DNA of 64,000 bases from contig NZ_CP108538.1 of the NCBI RefSeq assembly GCF_035994185.1, positions 6,549,501 to 6,613,500 on the forward strand. The letters are read 5' to 3'. A model generated the notes under the pieces. That model saw only the letters and a list, made by a program, of their open reading frames with translations. It was not told the origin of the DNA and ran no database searches. Position numbers and translations under genes: made by a program. This document shows, piece by piece, positions 34,342 through 43,972 of the stretch (position 1 is the stretch's first letter; each line of letters starts with the position of its first letter). Source of the DNA: Streptomyces sp. NBC_01217. Its GTDB lineage: Bacteria > Actinomycetota > Actinomycetes > Streptomycetales > Streptomycetaceae.

Positions 34342-36042
34342 ATGGCCCAGGTCCAGCGCATGTCCCGATTGATGATCAAGACACTGCGCGACGACCCGGC
34401 GGACGCCGAGACGCTCAACCACAAGCTGCTCGTCCGGGCCGGATACGTACGTCGCACGGCAGCCGGAATCTGGACCTGGCTGCCGCTCGGCAAGAAGGTC
34501 CTGGAGAACATCACCCGCGTCGTGCGCGAGGAGATGGACGCCATCGGCGGCCAGGAGGTGCTGCTGCCCGCGCTGCTCCCCAAGGAGTCGTACGACGCCA
34601 GCGGCCGCTACGACGAGTACGGCGATCTGCTCTTCAAGCTCAAGGACCGCAAGGGCGCCGAGTACCTCCTCGGGCCCACCCACGAAGAGATCTTCACCCA
34701 GGTCGTCAAGGATCAGATCACGTCCTACAAGGACCTGCCCGTGATCCTCTACCAGATCCAGACCAAGTACCGCGACGAGGCCCGTCCCCGCGCCGGTGTG
34801 CTGCGCGGCCGCGAGTTCCAGATGAAGGACTCGTACTCCTTCGACACCACCGACGAGGGCCTCATCGAGGCCTACCGGCTGCACCGCGCCGCCTACATCC
34901 GGATCTTCGAGCGGCTCGGCCTCGACCACCGCATCGTCTCCGCCGTCTCCGGCGCGATGGGCGGCTCGGCCTCCGAGGAGTTCCTGGCGCCCGCCCCGGC
35001 CGGCGAGGACACCTTCGTCGACTGCCCCGCCTGCGACTACGCCGCCAACACCGAGGCCGTGACCTTCAAGGCCACCCCCGTGGACGGCTCGGCGCACGGC
35101 CCCGTCGAGGAGCTGGACACCCCCGACACCCCGACCATCGAGACGCTCGCCGCGCACCTGGGCGTCCCGGCATCCGCGACCCTGAAGAACCTGCTCGTCA
35201 AGGTCGACGGCGAGATCGTCGCGGTCGGCGTGCCCGGCGACCGCGAGGTCGACCTCGGCAAGCTCGGTGAGCACCTGGCCCCGGCCGTCGTCGAGCTGGT
35301 CACCGCCGAGGACTTCGAGGGCCGTCCCGACCTGGTACGCGGCTACGTCGGCCCGCAGGGCCTGGAGAAGGTCCGCTACATCGCCGACCCGCGCATCGCG
35401 GCCGGCACCGCCTGGATCACCGGCGCGAACAAGCCCGGCACCCATGCGAAGAACGTCGTCGCGGGCCGTGACTTCCAGGTCGACGACTACCTCGACGTCG
35501 TCGTCGTCGAGGCGGGCGACCCCTGCCCCAAGTGCGGCACCGGCCTCAAGCTGGACCGCGCCATCGAGATCGGCCACATCTTCCAACTGGGCCGCAAGTT
35601 CGCGGACGCCTTCCAGCTCGATGTCCTCGGCCAGAACGGCAAGCCGGTCCGCGTCACCATGGGCTCGTACGGCATCGGCGTCTCCCGCGCCGTCGCCGCG
35701 CTCGCCGAGCAGACCGCCGACGAGCAGGGCCTGTGCTGGCCCCGCGAGATCGCCCCGGCCGATGTGCACGTCGTCGCGGCGGGCAAGGCGCTCCAGACGG
35801 AGCTGGCCCTCGATGTCGCCGAGAAGCTCGCCGCCGCCGGTGTGCGGGTCATGGTCGATGACCGTGCGGGCGTCTCGCCCGGTGTGAAGTTCACCGACGC
35901 CGAGCTGATCGGTGTCCCGAAGATCCTGGTCGCGGGCCGCCGCTCGGCCGAGGGTGTCCTGGAGCTCAAGGACCGCCGCACGGGCGAGCGCGAGGAGCTC
36001 ACGGTCGACGAGGCGATCGCCCGCCTGACCGTTCAGGGCTGA
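34342..36042 (+). CDS. proS: Prolyl-tRNA synthetase (bacterial type)
   Basis: This 566-residue class II synthetase has motif 1 ([24 protein letters not shown], seen in parts), [10 protein letters not shown], motif 2 in [27 protein letters not shown] (in parts), an inserted YbaK-like editing domain (about 230-390) of the bacterial ProRS type, a CPKCG zinc-like knuckle, motif 3 [17 protein letters not shown], and the C-terminal anticodon domain ending LTVQG. AGGAG precedes the ATG. The stop codon lies inside a 16-bp tandem duplication, and a strong hairpin follows. Confidence 0.96.
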   Translation: MAQVQRMSRLMIKTLRDDPADAETLNHKLLVRAGYVRRTAAGIWTWLPLGKKVLENITRVVREEMDAIGGQEVLLPALLPKESYDASGRYDEYGDLLFKLKDRKGAEYLLGPTHEEIFTQVVKDQITSYKDLPVILYQIQTKYRDEARPRAGVLRGREFQMKDSYSFDTTDEGLIEAYRLHRAAYIRIFERLGLDHRIVSAVSGAMGGSASEEFLAPAPAGEDTFVDCPACDYAANTEAVTFKATPVDGSAHGPVEELDTPDTPTIETLAAHLGVPASATLKNLLVKVDGEIVAVGVPGDREVDLGKLGEHLAPAVVELVTAEDFEGRPDLVRGYVGPQGLEKVRYIADPRIAAGTAWITGANKPGTHAKNVVAGRDFQVDDYLDVVVVEAGDPCPKCGTGLKLDRAIEIGHIFQLGRKFADAFQLDVLGQNGKPVRVTMGSYGIGVSRAVAALAEQTADEQGLCWPREIAPADVHVVAAGKALQTELALDVAEKLAAAGVRVMVDDRAGVSPGVKFTDAELIGVPKILVAGRRSAEGVLELKDRRTGEREELTVDEAIARLTVQG

Positions 36043-36062
36043 CAACGTTCAGGGCTGACAAC
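36031..36062. repeat. 16-bp perfect tandem duplication across the proS stop
   Basis: GTTCAGGGCTGACAAC occurs at 36031-36046 and again immediately at 36047-36062. The first copy holds the last codons (Val-Gln-Gly) and TGA of proS; the second repeats them downstream. It is probably a recent slippage duplication without effect on the protein. Confidence 0.95.
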
Positions 36063-36068
36063 GCGAAA

Positions 36069-36105
36069 GCCGCAGGCCCCCGCGCACCGCGTGGGGGCCT
36101 GCGGC
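36069..36105. terminator. Bidirectional terminator between proS and the kinase-like gene
   Basis: GCCGCAGGCCCCC (36069-36081) pairs perfectly with 36093-36105 around an 11-nt loop, followed by CTTTC on the plus strand. It serves convergent genes on both sides. Confidence 0.85.
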
Positions 36106-36119
36106 CTTTCCGTACGGGC

Positions 36120-37025
36120 CTACAGCCAGCCCGCGAACTCCAGCGTCAGCTCGCCCTCCTGGCGACGGCCGGCCGCCAGCGCCCGGGTGCCCGACTCCAC
36201 TGCGCGGAACAGCGTCCAGCCGTGCAGCCGCTCCCGGTCCACATCCAGCGAATCGGCGAGCTTCTTGATCCGCCGACGGGCCGTCACCGGGCCGCCCGGG
36301 GAGGCGATCAGATCCTCGACGCGGTCGCGCACCAGGCGCGCCAGATCATAGGCCCGCTCACCGACCAGCGGCTCGGGACCGACCGTCAGCCAGGGCACCC
36401 GCTCACCCGCGAGCACCTTGCTCTGACGGAAGTTGCCGTGCAGCAGCAGGAGTTCGGGGGAGTGTGCGACCAGCTCCTCGCGTGCCGCGAGCGCCGCGGA
36501 GACCAGTGGCTCCAGGCCCGGATCGACAGCAGCGTGGGCGAGCATCGGCTCCGTACGGCGCCCGGTCCGCTCGGCGACCGTCTCGAATCCATGACCTGCC
36601 GGCGGCTCGACCCAGAGCCTGCGCACCGTCCCCGCCGCCTCCAGCAGCGCCTTCGCCTCCGGCAGCGAACGCAGCGACACCTCCGGGTGCAGCCGCTCCA
36701 GCAGCAGGGCGCCGGGTCCCGGGGTGAGGAGCCGTGCCGCGCCCCAGCCGTTCCAGTGCGCGAGCGCCGCCCGCTCCAGCTCGGGTGCGGCCCCGGGCGG
36801 GGCGATCTTCAGCGCGGCCGGGGTGCCGTCGGAGCATGTCACCAGCAGGACCAGACTGCTGCGGCCCCCGGGAGCCGCGACCCGTTCCACGGTCAACTTC
36901 TGCCCGGTCGAGGACAGCGCTTCCTCGGTCAGTGCGGGGAGCCGTGCCAGCCACTCGGCGGCGGCCACATCCCCGGACGACTCGCCGAGCGCTCGCACCA
37001 GACGCTGCGGCGGTTCGAAACCCAT
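36120..37025 (-). CDS. Aminoglycoside phosphotransferase-like protein with altered catalytic residues
   Basis: This 301-residue protein aligns in layout with the APH(6)/hydroxyurea phosphotransferase family: an N-lobe with AALKIAPPGAAPELERAALAHW, then LLERLHPEVSL, LLLLHGNFRQSKVLAGERVPWL and GPEPLVGERAYDLARLVRDR. Active members have HGDLHxxN and an IDP metal site. Here Asp is replaced by Asn198 in HGNF, the following Asn is absent, and the metal Asp position reads VGPEP. It may therefore be a non-phosphorylating ligand-binding homologue. It lies downstream of the DUF4439 gene on the same strand with a 54-nt gap. Confidence 0.8.
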   Translation of the reverse strand: MGFEPPQRLVRALGESSGDVAAAEWLARLPALTEEALSSTGQKLTVERVAAPGGRSSLVLLVTCSDGTPAALKIAPPGAAPELERAALAHWNGWGAARLLTPGPGALLLERLHPEVSLRSLPEAKALLEAAGTVRRLWVEPPAGHGFETVAERTGRRTEPMLAHAAVDPGLEPLVSAALAAREELVAHSPELLLLHGNFRQSKVLAGERVPWLTVGPEPLVGERAYDLARLVRDRVEDLIASPGGPVTARRRIKKLADSLDVDRERLHGWTLFRAVESGTRALAAGRRQEGELTLEFAGWL

Positions 37026-37079
37026 ACGTGCTTTGTTCCCTTTCAGAGCTTATTCAGTGCGTCGCACCGGTCCCGTTCG

Positions 37080-37580
37080 TCACATCGGTCCCGTGGTCGC
37101 GCCGGATCCGGCCTTTGCACCGGTCCCTGCCGTCGCGTCCGTCGCGTCGGTCCCGTCGGCGGTCCGCTCGGCGAGCCCGGGAAAGGCTACGCCGCTGCCT
37201 CGCCAGCGGACCGCACGCACCGCGGCCTCGCGCAGTGCGTCCGCGGCCTCCCGCCTGAGCGGCCCCCCGGCGGCCCGCACGAGATCGGAGTACACGTCAG
37301 CGACCCGGTCCTCCAGCAGAGCGGCCAGCCGCACCGCCGCCGCCGGATCGGGCACCGCGAACGGCAGAGCGTACGCGGCCTGGGCCGCCACCGGTTCACC
37401 GCCCAGGTCACGCACGGTCCGCACCAGTGCGTCACGCCGGGCCCGGTGCGCGTGGTACGCCGCCGTGGCCTCGGCCCGGCGGCCGTCGGCGACCCGGCCG
37501 CCGACCACCCCGTAGCCGTACACCGCCGCGTGTTCGGCGGCCAGGGCCGCCTGCGCCGCCTTCTGGGTGCTGGCGCTCAT
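37080..37580 (-). CDS. DUF4439 ferritin-like protein
   Basis: The 166-residue protein is an alpha-helical bundle beginning AAQAALAAEHAAVYGYGVVGG with EH at about residues 16-17, then AYHAHRARRDAL and LLEDRVADVYSDLV. The Glu/His spacing fits the ferritin-like DUF4439 fold, though metal binding is unproven. The C-terminal ~25 residues are Gly/Ala/Thr repeats. Its start overlaps the stop of the upstream lipoprotein gene (ATGA), so the two are cotranslated and may interact. Confidence 0.8.
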   Translation of the reverse strand: MSASTQKAAQAALAAEHAAVYGYGVVGGRVADGRRAEATAAYHAHRARRDALVRTVRDLGGEPVAAQAAYALPFAVPDPAAAVRLAALLEDRVADVYSDLVRAAGGPLRREAADALREAAVRAVRWRGSGVAFPGLAERTADGTDATDATAGTGAKAGSGATTGPM

Positions 37581-38104
37581 GACGAGGTCTCCTTGGCAAG
37601 TTCGGTCAGCAGATAGACGTGGGCCGCGCCCGCCGCCGCGATGGACGCCAGCAGCCGGGCCAGCTCCGGCGGGGCCGTCAGCAGCGTCGCCGTGTGGGCG
37701 TCCGATGCGCGTCGCTCCGCCGCCGCCAGCTCCTTGACGGCGGCCCCGGCGTCGGCCGGGGGCGACGGCGGGGCCGCCGGCGCCTTGCCGTCATCGGGCG
37801 CCAGTGCCGTGGCATGGGCCCGTACGGCGTCCCGCAGCACGGAGAGCCCGGCGGCGGTCGCCGGGTGGGCGCTGACCACCTGTTCGTACTGCGCGAGCAG
37901 CTCCCTGCTGGTACGCGCGGCACCTGCCCGCAGTGTCTTCTCCACCCGCGCGGCGGCGGCCTGCTCGGCCGCGGTCGTCGCGTCGGTACCGGCGGAGTCC
38001 TTCCGGCGCTCGGTCCCGTCACCGCAGCCGGCGAGCACCGCCCCCATGGCGATCGCCCCCGTCGCGGTGAACGCACCTCTGCGCGTCGTCCCCGTGCGCC
38101 GCAC
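37577..38104 (-). CDS. Tat-type lipoprotein, partner of the DUF4439 protein
   Basis: The 175-residue product starts MRRTGTTRRGAFTATGA with a twin-arginine motif, a short hydrophobic stretch and lipobox VLAGC (Cys27), so it should be a lipid-anchored extracellular protein. The rest is Ala-rich and helical with RVEKTLRAGAARTSRELLAQYEQVV and AAVKELAAAERRASDAHT. The helix pattern resembles the ferritin-like partner encoded downstream, with which it overlaps by ATGA. Function is unknown. It is divergent from rimP, whose start lies 176 nt away. Confidence 0.78.
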   Translation of the reverse strand: MRRTGTTRRGAFTATGAIAMGAVLAGCGDGTERRKDSAGTDATTAAEQAAAARVEKTLRAGAARTSRELLAQYEQVVSAHPATAAGLSVLRDAVRAHATALAPDDGKAPAAPPSPPADAGAAVKELAAAERRASDAHTATLLTAPPELARLLASIAAAGAAHVYLLTELAKETSS

Positions 38105-38280
38105 TTGTTCTCCTTCGGGCTTGCACCTGTCTTGACTGGATCTGTCCTGAAGTGATCACCGCAGGCGAGCGTACCCGCGGCTGCGGGGCAGGCGGACGGC
38201 AACACCCCTCGGGACCGGATACCCTTTGACCTGACACGCGAGATCCCCACAACAGCACACGCGGCCGAGGAGTCACCCGG

Positions 38281-38778
38281 ATGAGCACCACCCAGAGCGA
38301 GAGGCTGCGCGGACTGCTCGAACCGCTCGTCAGCGCCGAGCAGCTGGATCTCGAAGAGATCGAGGTGTCCCGGGCAGGCCGCCGCCGGGTGCTGCGGATC
38401 ATCGTGGACTCCGAAGAGGGCGTGGAGCTGGACACCTGCGCCGAGCTGAGCCGCGCGATCTCCGAGAAGCTCGACGAGACCGACGCGATGGGTGAGGGCG
38501 AGTACGTCCTCGAAGTCAGTTCCCCCGGTGCCGACCGTCCGCTGACGGAGCACCGCCACTACGTACGTGCCACGGGCCGCCTGGCCAAGCTGCACCTGCG
38601 CGAGGGCGGCGAGCTGGTGGCCCGCATCCTCGCCGTGGACGAAGAAGGCCTCGACCTCGAAGTGCCGGGCGTCAAGGGCCGCAAGCCCACGTCCCGCCGG
38701 GTCGCCTTCGACGAGATCGCCAAGGCGCGCGTGGAGATCGAATTCAGCCGCAAGGACAAGAAGGAAGAGGAGGCGTAG
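38281..38778 (+). CDS. rimP: Ribosome maturation factor RimP
   Basis: This 165-residue protein has the two RimP domains: an N-terminal alpha/beta part ([70 protein letters not shown] in parts) and a C-terminal Sm-like barrel. It helps assemble the 30S subunit. Its ATG follows GAGGAG, and it opens the rimP-nusA-ylxR-infB cluster; nusA starts 2 nt after its stop. Confidence 0.94.
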   Translation: MSTTQSERLRGLLEPLVSAEQLDLEEIEVSRAGRRRVLRIIVDSEEGVELDTCAELSRAISEKLDETDAMGEGEYVLEVSSPGADRPLTEHRHYVRATGRLAKLHLREGGELVARILAVDEEGLDLEVPGVKGRKPTSRRVAFDEIAKARVEIEFSRKDKKEEEA

Positions 38779-38780
38779 CC

Positions 38781-39821
38781 GTGGACATCGATGTGAAGCT
38801 CTTGAAGGGCTTGGCACAGGACAAGGAGATCCCCTTCGACGTGCTCGTCGAGGCGATCGAGTCGGCCCTCCTCATCGCCTACCACCGTACGGACGGCAGT
38901 CACCGCCGCGCGCGCGTCGAGCTCGACGAGCGCGGCCACGTGACGGTGTGGGCGAAGGAGGACCCGGCCGACCTCGAACCGGGCCAGGAGCCCAAGGAGT
39001 TCGACGACACCCCGTCCGGCTTCGGCCGGATCGCCGCGAGCACCGCCAAGCAGGTCATCCTGCAGAGGCTGCGCGATGCCGAGGACGACAGGACGTTCGG
39101 CGAGTACGCGGGCCACGAGGGCGATGTCGTCACCGGCGTCGTCCAGCAGGGCAAGGACCCGAAGAACGTCCTGGTCGACATCGGCAAGCTGGAAGCCATC
39201 CTGCCGGTGCAGGAGCAGGTCCCGGGCGAGGAGTACACCCACGGCCTGCGTCTGCGTACGTACGTCGTACGGGTCGCCAAGGGCGTGCGCGGTCCGTCCG
39301 TGACGCTGTCGCGGACCCACCCCAACCTGGTGAAGAAGCTCTTCGCGCTGGAGGTCCCGGAGATCGCGGACGGTTCCGTCGAGATCTGCGCGATCGCCCG
39401 CGAGGCCGGTCACCGCACCAAGATCGCGGTCCGTTCGACCCGCTCCGGGCTGAACGCCAAGGGTGCCTGCATCGGCCCGATGGGCGGCCGGGTGCGCAAT
39501 GTCATGGCCGAGCTGCACGGCGAGAAGATCGACATCGTGGACTGGTCGGACGACCCGGCCGAGATGGTCGCCAACGCCCTGTCGCCCGCACGGGTGAGCC
39601 AGGTCGAGGTGGTGGACCTCGGCGCACGGTCCGCCCGGGTCACCGTGCCGGACTACCAGCTGTCGCTCGCGATCGGCAAGGAGGGGCAGAATGCCCGCCT
39701 CGCCGCCCGTCTCACCGGCTGGCGCATCGACATCCGTCCGGACACCGAGACCGACGCCGAGCGCGACGTCGCCGACCGGGAGCGGGCCGAGCGGGCCCGC
39801 GAGCGTTCGGAGCGCGGCTGA
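38781..39821 (+). CDS. nusA: Transcription termination/antitermination protein NusA
   Basis: The GTG at 38781 follows GAGGAGGC. The 346-residue NusA has the RNA-polymerase-binding N-domain (about 1-110), an S1 domain ([25 protein letters not shown] in parts) and two KH domains ([19 protein letters not shown] and [19 protein letters not shown]). It lacks the acidic C-terminal repeats of E. coli NusA, as usual in actinobacteria, ending in a charged [14 protein letters not shown] tail. It couples transcription pausing and antitermination with translation in this operon. Confidence 0.96.
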   Translation: MDIDVKLLKGLAQDKEIPFDVLVEAIESALLIAYHRTDGSHRRARVELDERGHVTVWAKEDPADLEPGQEPKEFDDTPSGFGRIAASTAKQVILQRLRDAEDDRTFGEYAGHEGDVVTGVVQQGKDPKNVLVDIGKLEAILPVQEQVPGEEYTHGLRLRTYVVRVAKGVRGPSVTLSRTHPNLVKKLFALEVPEIADGSVEICAIAREAGHRTKIAVRSTRSGLNAKGACIGPMGGRVRNVMAELHGEKIDIVDWSDDPAEMVANALSPARVSQVEVVDLGARSARVTVPDYQLSLAIGKEGQNARLAARLTGWRIDIRPDTETDAERDVADRERAERARERSERG

Positions 39822-39825
39822 CCTT

Positions 39826-39856
39826 CCTGCGGCCGCGGGAATACAGCGGCCGCAGG
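39826..39856. terminator. Hairpin between nusA and ylxR
   Basis: CCTGCGGCCGC (39826-39836) pairs perfectly with 39846-39856 around a 9-nt loop, 5 nt after the nusA stop. As it lies within a NusA-encoding operon it may act as a partial terminator or attenuator rather than an operon end. Confidence 0.65.
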
Positions 39857-39952
39857 GAATACATCCGGGCGGCATGCCGCTGAGATCGCGACAACATCCG
39901 TTCGATTTTTGCCCCAAAGGGGTGAGGTCGGTGCGGGGAGGTAGACTTAAAC

Positions 39953-40231
39953 GTGTCTGGCCGGACGCACGCCCGCGCTTGCCCTGAGCGAACCTGTGTG
40001 GGATGCCGGGAGCGGGCGGCCAAGAGCGAGCTGCTGCGCATCGTCGCGGACGAGGACGCATGCGTCCCTGATCCTCGCGGTACGCTGCCCGGCCGGGGTG
40101 CATATGTACACCCCGGCCCTGCCTGTCTGGACCTGGCGGTTCGCCGCCGGGCATTCCCCCGGGCCTTCAAGGCCAAGGGGCCGTTCGACCCCGCCGCTGT
40201 GCAGCGGTTCGTCGAGCGGGTGACACCGTAA
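39953..40231 (+). CDS. ylxR: YlxR family RNA-binding protein
   Basis: The GTG at 39953 lies behind GGGGAGG. The 92-residue product has the YlxR signature TCVGCRERAAKSELLRIV and GRGAYVHPGPACLDLAVRRRAFPRAFK. YlxR (RnpM) proteins bind RNase P RNA and are found between nusA and infB in many bacteria, as here. It is basic and probably cytoplasmic. Confidence 0.92.
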   Translation: MSGRTHARACPERTCVGCRERAAKSELLRIVADEDACVPDPRGTLPGRGAYVHPGPACLDLAVRRRAFPRAFKAKGPFDPAAVQRFVERVTP

Positions 40232-40295
40232 TAAATGAACGGCACGGGACCCCGTGCGGTCAGGTACCTCGCGAGTTGGAAGTAGGTCGAGATTG

Positions 40296-40340
40296 CGATG
40301 AGCACTCGATGAGTACGCGATGAGTACGCCCATGAAGTAG
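40296..40340 (+). repeat. 11-bp tandem repeats forming three coupled mini reading frames ahead of infB
   Basis: CGATGAGCACT, CGATGAGTACG and CGATGAGTACG follow each other from 40296, then CCCATGAAGTAG. They create ATG-AGC-ACT-CGA-TGA (40298-40312), ATG-AGT-ACG-CGA-TGA (40309-40323) and a six-codon frame MSTPMK (40320-40340). Each stop overlaps the next start as ATGA. The 11-nt period shifts the frame by one at each repeat, which is what creates the overlaps. The last frame ends 38 nt before infB. Whether they are translated is not known. Confidence 0.8.
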
Positions 40341-40344
40341 CGAC

Positions 40345-40365
40345 GGTCCGGCGGTAACCCGGACC
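40345..40365 (+). promoter_or_regulatory. Hairpin just upstream of the infB ribosome-binding site
   Basis: GGTCCGG (40345-40351) pairs with CCGGACC (40359-40365) around CGGTAAC. AAAAGGAG follows at once. Ribosomes on the mini reading frames or a bound factor could melt or mask this structure and change access to the infB start. Confidence 0.6.
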
Positions 40366-40378
40366 TAAAAGGAGCGAA

Positions 40379-43300
40379 GTGGCTAAGGTCCGGGTATACG
40401 AACTCGCCAAGGAGTTCGGCGTCGAGAGCAAGGTCGTCATGGCCAAGCTCCAAGAACTCGGTGAATTCGTCCGTTCGGCGTCCTCGACGATCGAGGCGCC
40501 GGTTGTACGCAAGTTGACTGACGCACTGCAGGGGCCCGGCGGCAACGCCGGCAAGTCCGCTGCCAAGCCTGGTGCGCCCCGCAAGGCGGCGCCCGTAAAG
40601 CCCGCAGCGCCCTCCCCGGCCGCTGCGGCACGTCCTGCTGCCCCGAAGCCCGGCGCCCCGGCCCCCAAGCCGGCCGCCGCCGCCCCGGTGAGCAGCACCC
40701 CCGCAGCGCCTTCCGCGCCGTCCGCAGGCCCGCGTCCGGGCCCGAAGCCCGCGCCCAAGCCCGCTCCGGTGACTCCGGTTCCCGCTGCCGAGTTCTCGGC
40801 TCCGGCTCCGGCCCAGCCGGCTGCCCCGCAGCAGCCGCAGGCCCCGCGTCCCGCGGGTGCCACCCCCGGTCCGCGTCCTGCCGGTGCCCGTCCGGCCCCG
40901 GCCGGCGGCCGTGGTGGCGAGCGCGACGGTGGCCGTGGTGGCGAGCGTGGCGGCGACCGCCCCGCACGTCCCGCAGGCCAGGGCGCCCCGCGCCCCGGCG
41001 GCCGTCCGGCCGGTCCCCGTCCGGGCAACAACCCCTTCACCTCCGGTGGCTCGACGGGCATGGCCCGTCCGCAGACACCCCGTCCCGGCGGCGCCCCGCG
41101 CCCCGGTGGCGGTCAGGAGCGTCCCGGCGCCCCGCGCCCGCAGGGCGGTCCCGGTGGCGCCCCGCGTCCGCAGGGACAGGGCGGTGCCCGTCCCACTCCG
41201 GGCGGCATGCCCCGTCCGCAGGCTCCGCGTCCGGGCGGTGCGCCCGGTGGTAACCGTCCGAACCCCGGCATGATGCCGCAGCGTCCCGCTGCGGCACCGC
41301 GTCCCGGTGGTGGCCCCGGCGGTGGCCGTGGTCCCGGTGGCGGCGCAGGCCGTCCCGGTGGCGGTGCAGGCCGTCCCGGTGGCGGCGGCTTCGCCGGTCG
41401 TCCGGCCGGTCCCGGTGGCGGTGGCGGCGGTTTCGCCGGTCGTCCCGGTGGCGGCGGTGGCGGTGGCGGCGCAGGCCGTCCCGGCGGTGGTGGCGGCGGC
41501 TTCGGCGGTCGTCCCGGCTTCGGTGGACGTCCCGGCGGCCCCGGTGGCCGTGGTGGCACACAGGGTGCGTTCGGCCGTCCCGGCGGTCCCGCGCGTCGTG
41601 GCCGCAAGTCGAAGCGGCAGAGGCGCCAGGAGTACGAGGCCATGCAGGCCCCGTCGGTCGGCGGCGTCATGCTGCCTCGCGGCAACGGACAGTCCGTCCG
41701 TCTGTCGCGCGGTGCCTCCCTCACCGACTTCGCGGAGAAGATCAACGCCAACCCGGCGTCGCTCGTCGCCGTGATGATGAACCTCGGCGAGATGGTCACG
41801 GCCACGCAGTCGGTCTCCGACGAGACGCTGAGGCTGCTCGCGGACGAGATGAACTACGTCCTGGAGATCGTCAGCCCGGAGGAGGAGGACCGCGAGCTGC
41901 TCGAGTCCTTCGACATCGAGTTCGGTGAGGACGAGGGCGGCGAAGAGGCTCTGGTCTCCCGTCCGCCGGTCGTGACCGTCATGGGTCACGTCGACCACGG
42001 TAAGACCCGACTGCTGGACGCGATCCGCAAGACGAACGTCGTTGCGGGCGAGGCCGGCGGCATCACGCAGCACATCGGTGCGTACCAGGTCTCCTCCGAG
42101 GTCAACGGCGAGGACCGCCGGATCACCTTCATCGACACCCCGGGTCACGAGGCGTTCACCGCCATGCGTGCCCGTGGTGCGAAGTCCACCGACATCGCGA
42201 TCCTCGTGGTGGCGGCGAACGACGGTGTGATGCCCCAGACGATCGAGGCGCTGAACCACGCCAAGGCGGCCGACGTGCCGATCGTGGTCGCGGTCAACAA
42301 GATCGACGTCGAGGGTGCCGACCCGACCAAGGTGCGCGGTCAGCTCACCGAGTTCGGTCTGGTGGCCGAGGAGTACGGCGGCGACACGATGTTCGTCGAC
42401 ATCTCCGCCAAGCAGGGCCTCAACATCGAGGCTCTTCTGGAGGCCGTCGTCCTCACCGCCGACGCCTCGCTCGACCTGCGGGCCAACCCGGAGCAGGACG
42501 CGCAGGGTATTGCGATCGAGTCCCACCTCGACCGCGGCCGCGGTGCCGTTGCGACCGTCCTGGTCCAGCGAGGCACCCTGCGGGTCGGCGACACGATGGT
42601 GGTCGGCGACGCGTACGGCCGAGTCCGCGCGATGCTCGACGACAAGGGCGAGAACGTCGAGGAAGCGGGTCCGTCGACCCCCGTCCTCGTCCTCGGTCTC
42701 ACCAATGTCCCGGGCGCCGGCGACAACTTCCTGGTGGTCGACGAGGACCGTACGGCCCGTCAGATCGCCGAGAAGCGTGCCGCTCGTGAGCGCAACGCCA
42801 ACTTCGCCCGCAAGGGTGTCCGGTTCTCCCTGGAGAACCTGGACGAGGCGCTCAAGGCCGGTCTGGTCCAGGAACTCAACCTCATCATCAAGGGCGACGC
42901 GTCCGGTTCGGTGGAGGCCCTCGAGTCCTCGCTGCTCCAGCTCGACGTCGGCGACGAGGTCGACATCCGGGTCCTGCACCGCGGTGTGGGTGCGGTCACC
43001 GAGTCGGACATCGACCTGGCGACCGGCTCCGACGCCATCGTGATCGGCTTCAATGTGCGCGCCGCAGGGCGTGCGCAGCAGATGGCCGAGCGCGAAGGCG
43101 TGGACGTCCGGTACTACTCGGTCATCTACCAGGCGATCGAAGAGATCGAAGCGGCCCTCAAGGGCATGCTCAAGCCGGAGTACGAAGAGGTCGAGCTCGG
43201 TACGGCGGAGATCCGCGAGATCTTCCGCTCGTCCAAGCTGGGCAACATCGCCGGTGTGCTGGTCCGGTCCGGCGAGGTCAAGCGCAACACCAAGGCGCGC

Positions 43301-43483
43301 CTGCTGCGCGATGGCAAGGTCATCGCGGAGAACCTCAACATCTCCGGTCTGCGCCGCTTCAAGGACGACGTCACCGAGATCCGCGAAGGCTTCGAGGGCG
43401 GTATCAACCTCGGAAACTTCAACGACATCAAGATCGACGACGTCATCGCGACGTACGAGATGCGCGAGAAGCCGCGAGGCTGA
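40379..43483 (+). CDS. infB: Translation initiation factor IF-2
   Basis: The GTG at 40379 follows AAGGAG. The 1,034-residue protein has the N-terminal IF2N domain ([20 protein letters not shown] in parts), a very long Pro/Ala/Gly/Arg-rich linker (about 55-400, with many [16 protein letters not shown] repeats), a second IF2N (about 435-490), then the GTPase domain with GHVDHGKT near residue 535, DTPGHEAF and NKID, and domains II-IV. It delivers initiator tRNA to the 30S subunit. Actinobacterial IF-2 is typically this long. Its leader carries the mini reading frames described above. Confidence 0.97.
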   Translation: MAKVRVYELAKEFGVESKVVMAKLQELGEFVRSASSTIEAPVVRKLTDALQGPGGNAGKSAAKPGAPRKAAPVKPAAPSPAAAARPAAPKPGAPAPKPAAAAPVSSTPAAPSAPSAGPRPGPKPAPKPAPVTPVPAAEFSAPAPAQPAAPQQPQAPRPAGATPGPRPAGARPAPAGGRGGERDGGRGGERGGDRPARPAGQGAPRPGGRPAGPRPGNNPFTSGGSTGMARPQTPRPGGAPRPGGGQERPGAPRPQGGPGGAPRPQGQGGARPTPGGMPRPQAPRPGGAPGGNRPNPGMMPQRPAAAPRPGGGPGGGRGPGGGAGRPGGGAGRPGGGGFAGRPAGPGGGGGGFAGRPGGGGGGGGAGRPGGGGGGFGGRPGFGGRPGGPGGRGGTQGAFGRPGGPARRGRKSKRQRRQEYEAMQAPSVGGVMLPRGNGQSVRLSRGASLTDFAEKINANPASLVAVMMNLGEMVTATQSVSDETLRLLADEMNYVLEIVSPEEEDRELLESFDIEFGEDEGGEEALVSRPPVVTVMGHVDHGKTRLLDAIRKTNVVAGEAGGITQHIGAYQVSSEVNGEDRRITFIDTPGHEAFTAMRARGAKSTDIAILVVAANDGVMPQTIEALNHAKAADVPIVVAVNKIDVEGADPTKVRGQLTEFGLVAEEYGGDTMFVDISAKQGLNIEALLEAVVLTADASLDLRANPEQDAQGIAIESHLDRGRGAVATVLVQRGTLRVGDTMVVGDAYGRVRAMLDDKGENVEEAGPSTPVLVLGLTNVPGAGDNFLVVDEDRTARQIAEKRAARERNANFARKGVRFSLENLDEALKAGLVQELNLIIKGDASGSVEALESSLLQLDVGDEVDIRVLHRGVGAVTESDIDLATGSDAIVIGFNVRAAGRAQQMAEREGVDVRYYSVIYQAIEEIEAALKGMLKPEYEEVELGTAEIREIFRSSKLGNIAGVLVRSGEVKRNTKARLLRDGKVIAENLNISGLRRFKDDVTEIREGFEGGINLGNFNDIKIDDVIATYEMREKPRG

Positions 43484-43530
43484 CCCGCAGGGATTTCCGG
43501 GGGGACACCCCCGGACCCCCTTCAACAGTC

Positions 43531-43569
43531 GGGGCCGGTCGACGGGACGTATTTCCGTCGATCGGCCCC
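43531..43569. terminator. Hairpin terminator downstream of infB
   Basis: GGGGCCGGTCGACGG (43531-43545) pairs with 43555-43569 with one G-U pair and a 9-nt loop. Confidence 0.75.
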
Positions 43570-43650
43570 GGCCGTTCCGTGTACGGTTCTTGTGTCCCTG
43601 CCAAGCATTGGCAGGGCGCGAACCCGAACCGGCGGGACATCCGGACATAC

Positions 43651-43947
43651 ATGTATGTGGGGACACTGTCCTTCGATCTGCTTCTCGGCGACGTACGGTC
43701 GTTGAAGGAGAAGCGCTCCGTCGTCCGCCCGATCGTCGCCGAGCTCCAGCGCAAATACGCGGTGAGCGCGGCGGAGGTGGGCGGTCAGGATCTCCATCGC
43801 AGGGCCGAGATCGGCCTCGCCGTGGTGTCCGGGGACACCGGACACCTCACAGATGTTCTGGACCGGTGCGAGCGGTTGATCGCCGGCCGGCCGGAGGTGG
43901 AGCTGCTGTCCGTACGACGGCGGCTGCACAGCGACGAAGACGATTGA
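43651..43947 (+). CDS. DUF503 family protein (YlxP-like)
   Basis: This 98-residue protein matches the DUF503 family throughout: MYVGTLSFDLLLGDVRSLKEKRSVVRPIVAELQRK (in parts), then DLHRRAEIGLAVVSGD and LDRCERLIAGRPEVELLSVRRR. The B. subtilis homologue YlxP is also encoded between infB and rbfA and is linked to ribosome assembly. The ATG at 43651 is chosen because the family starts at MYVG; no clear Shine-Dalgarno sequence precedes it. Confidence 0.88.
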   Translation: MYVGTLSFDLLLGDVRSLKEKRSVVRPIVAELQRKYAVSAAEVGGQDLHRRAEIGLAVVSGDTGHLTDVLDRCERLIAGRPEVELLSVRRRLHSDEDD

Positions 43948-43972
43948 GCAAGGCTGAGAAGGAGACGGACCA

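Noticed and set aside
41300..41530. Regular short repeats that resemble a repeat array
   Set aside because: They are Gly-Arg-Pro codon repeats inside the IF-2 linker, in frame, with no spacer structure; not a CRISPR array.
39947..43666. Very long open frame on the minus strand opposite infB
   Set aside because: It mirrors the repetitive Gly/Pro/Arg linker and GC-rich codons of infB; the product is Thr/Gly/Arg low-complexity and the plus strand encodes a clear IF-2.
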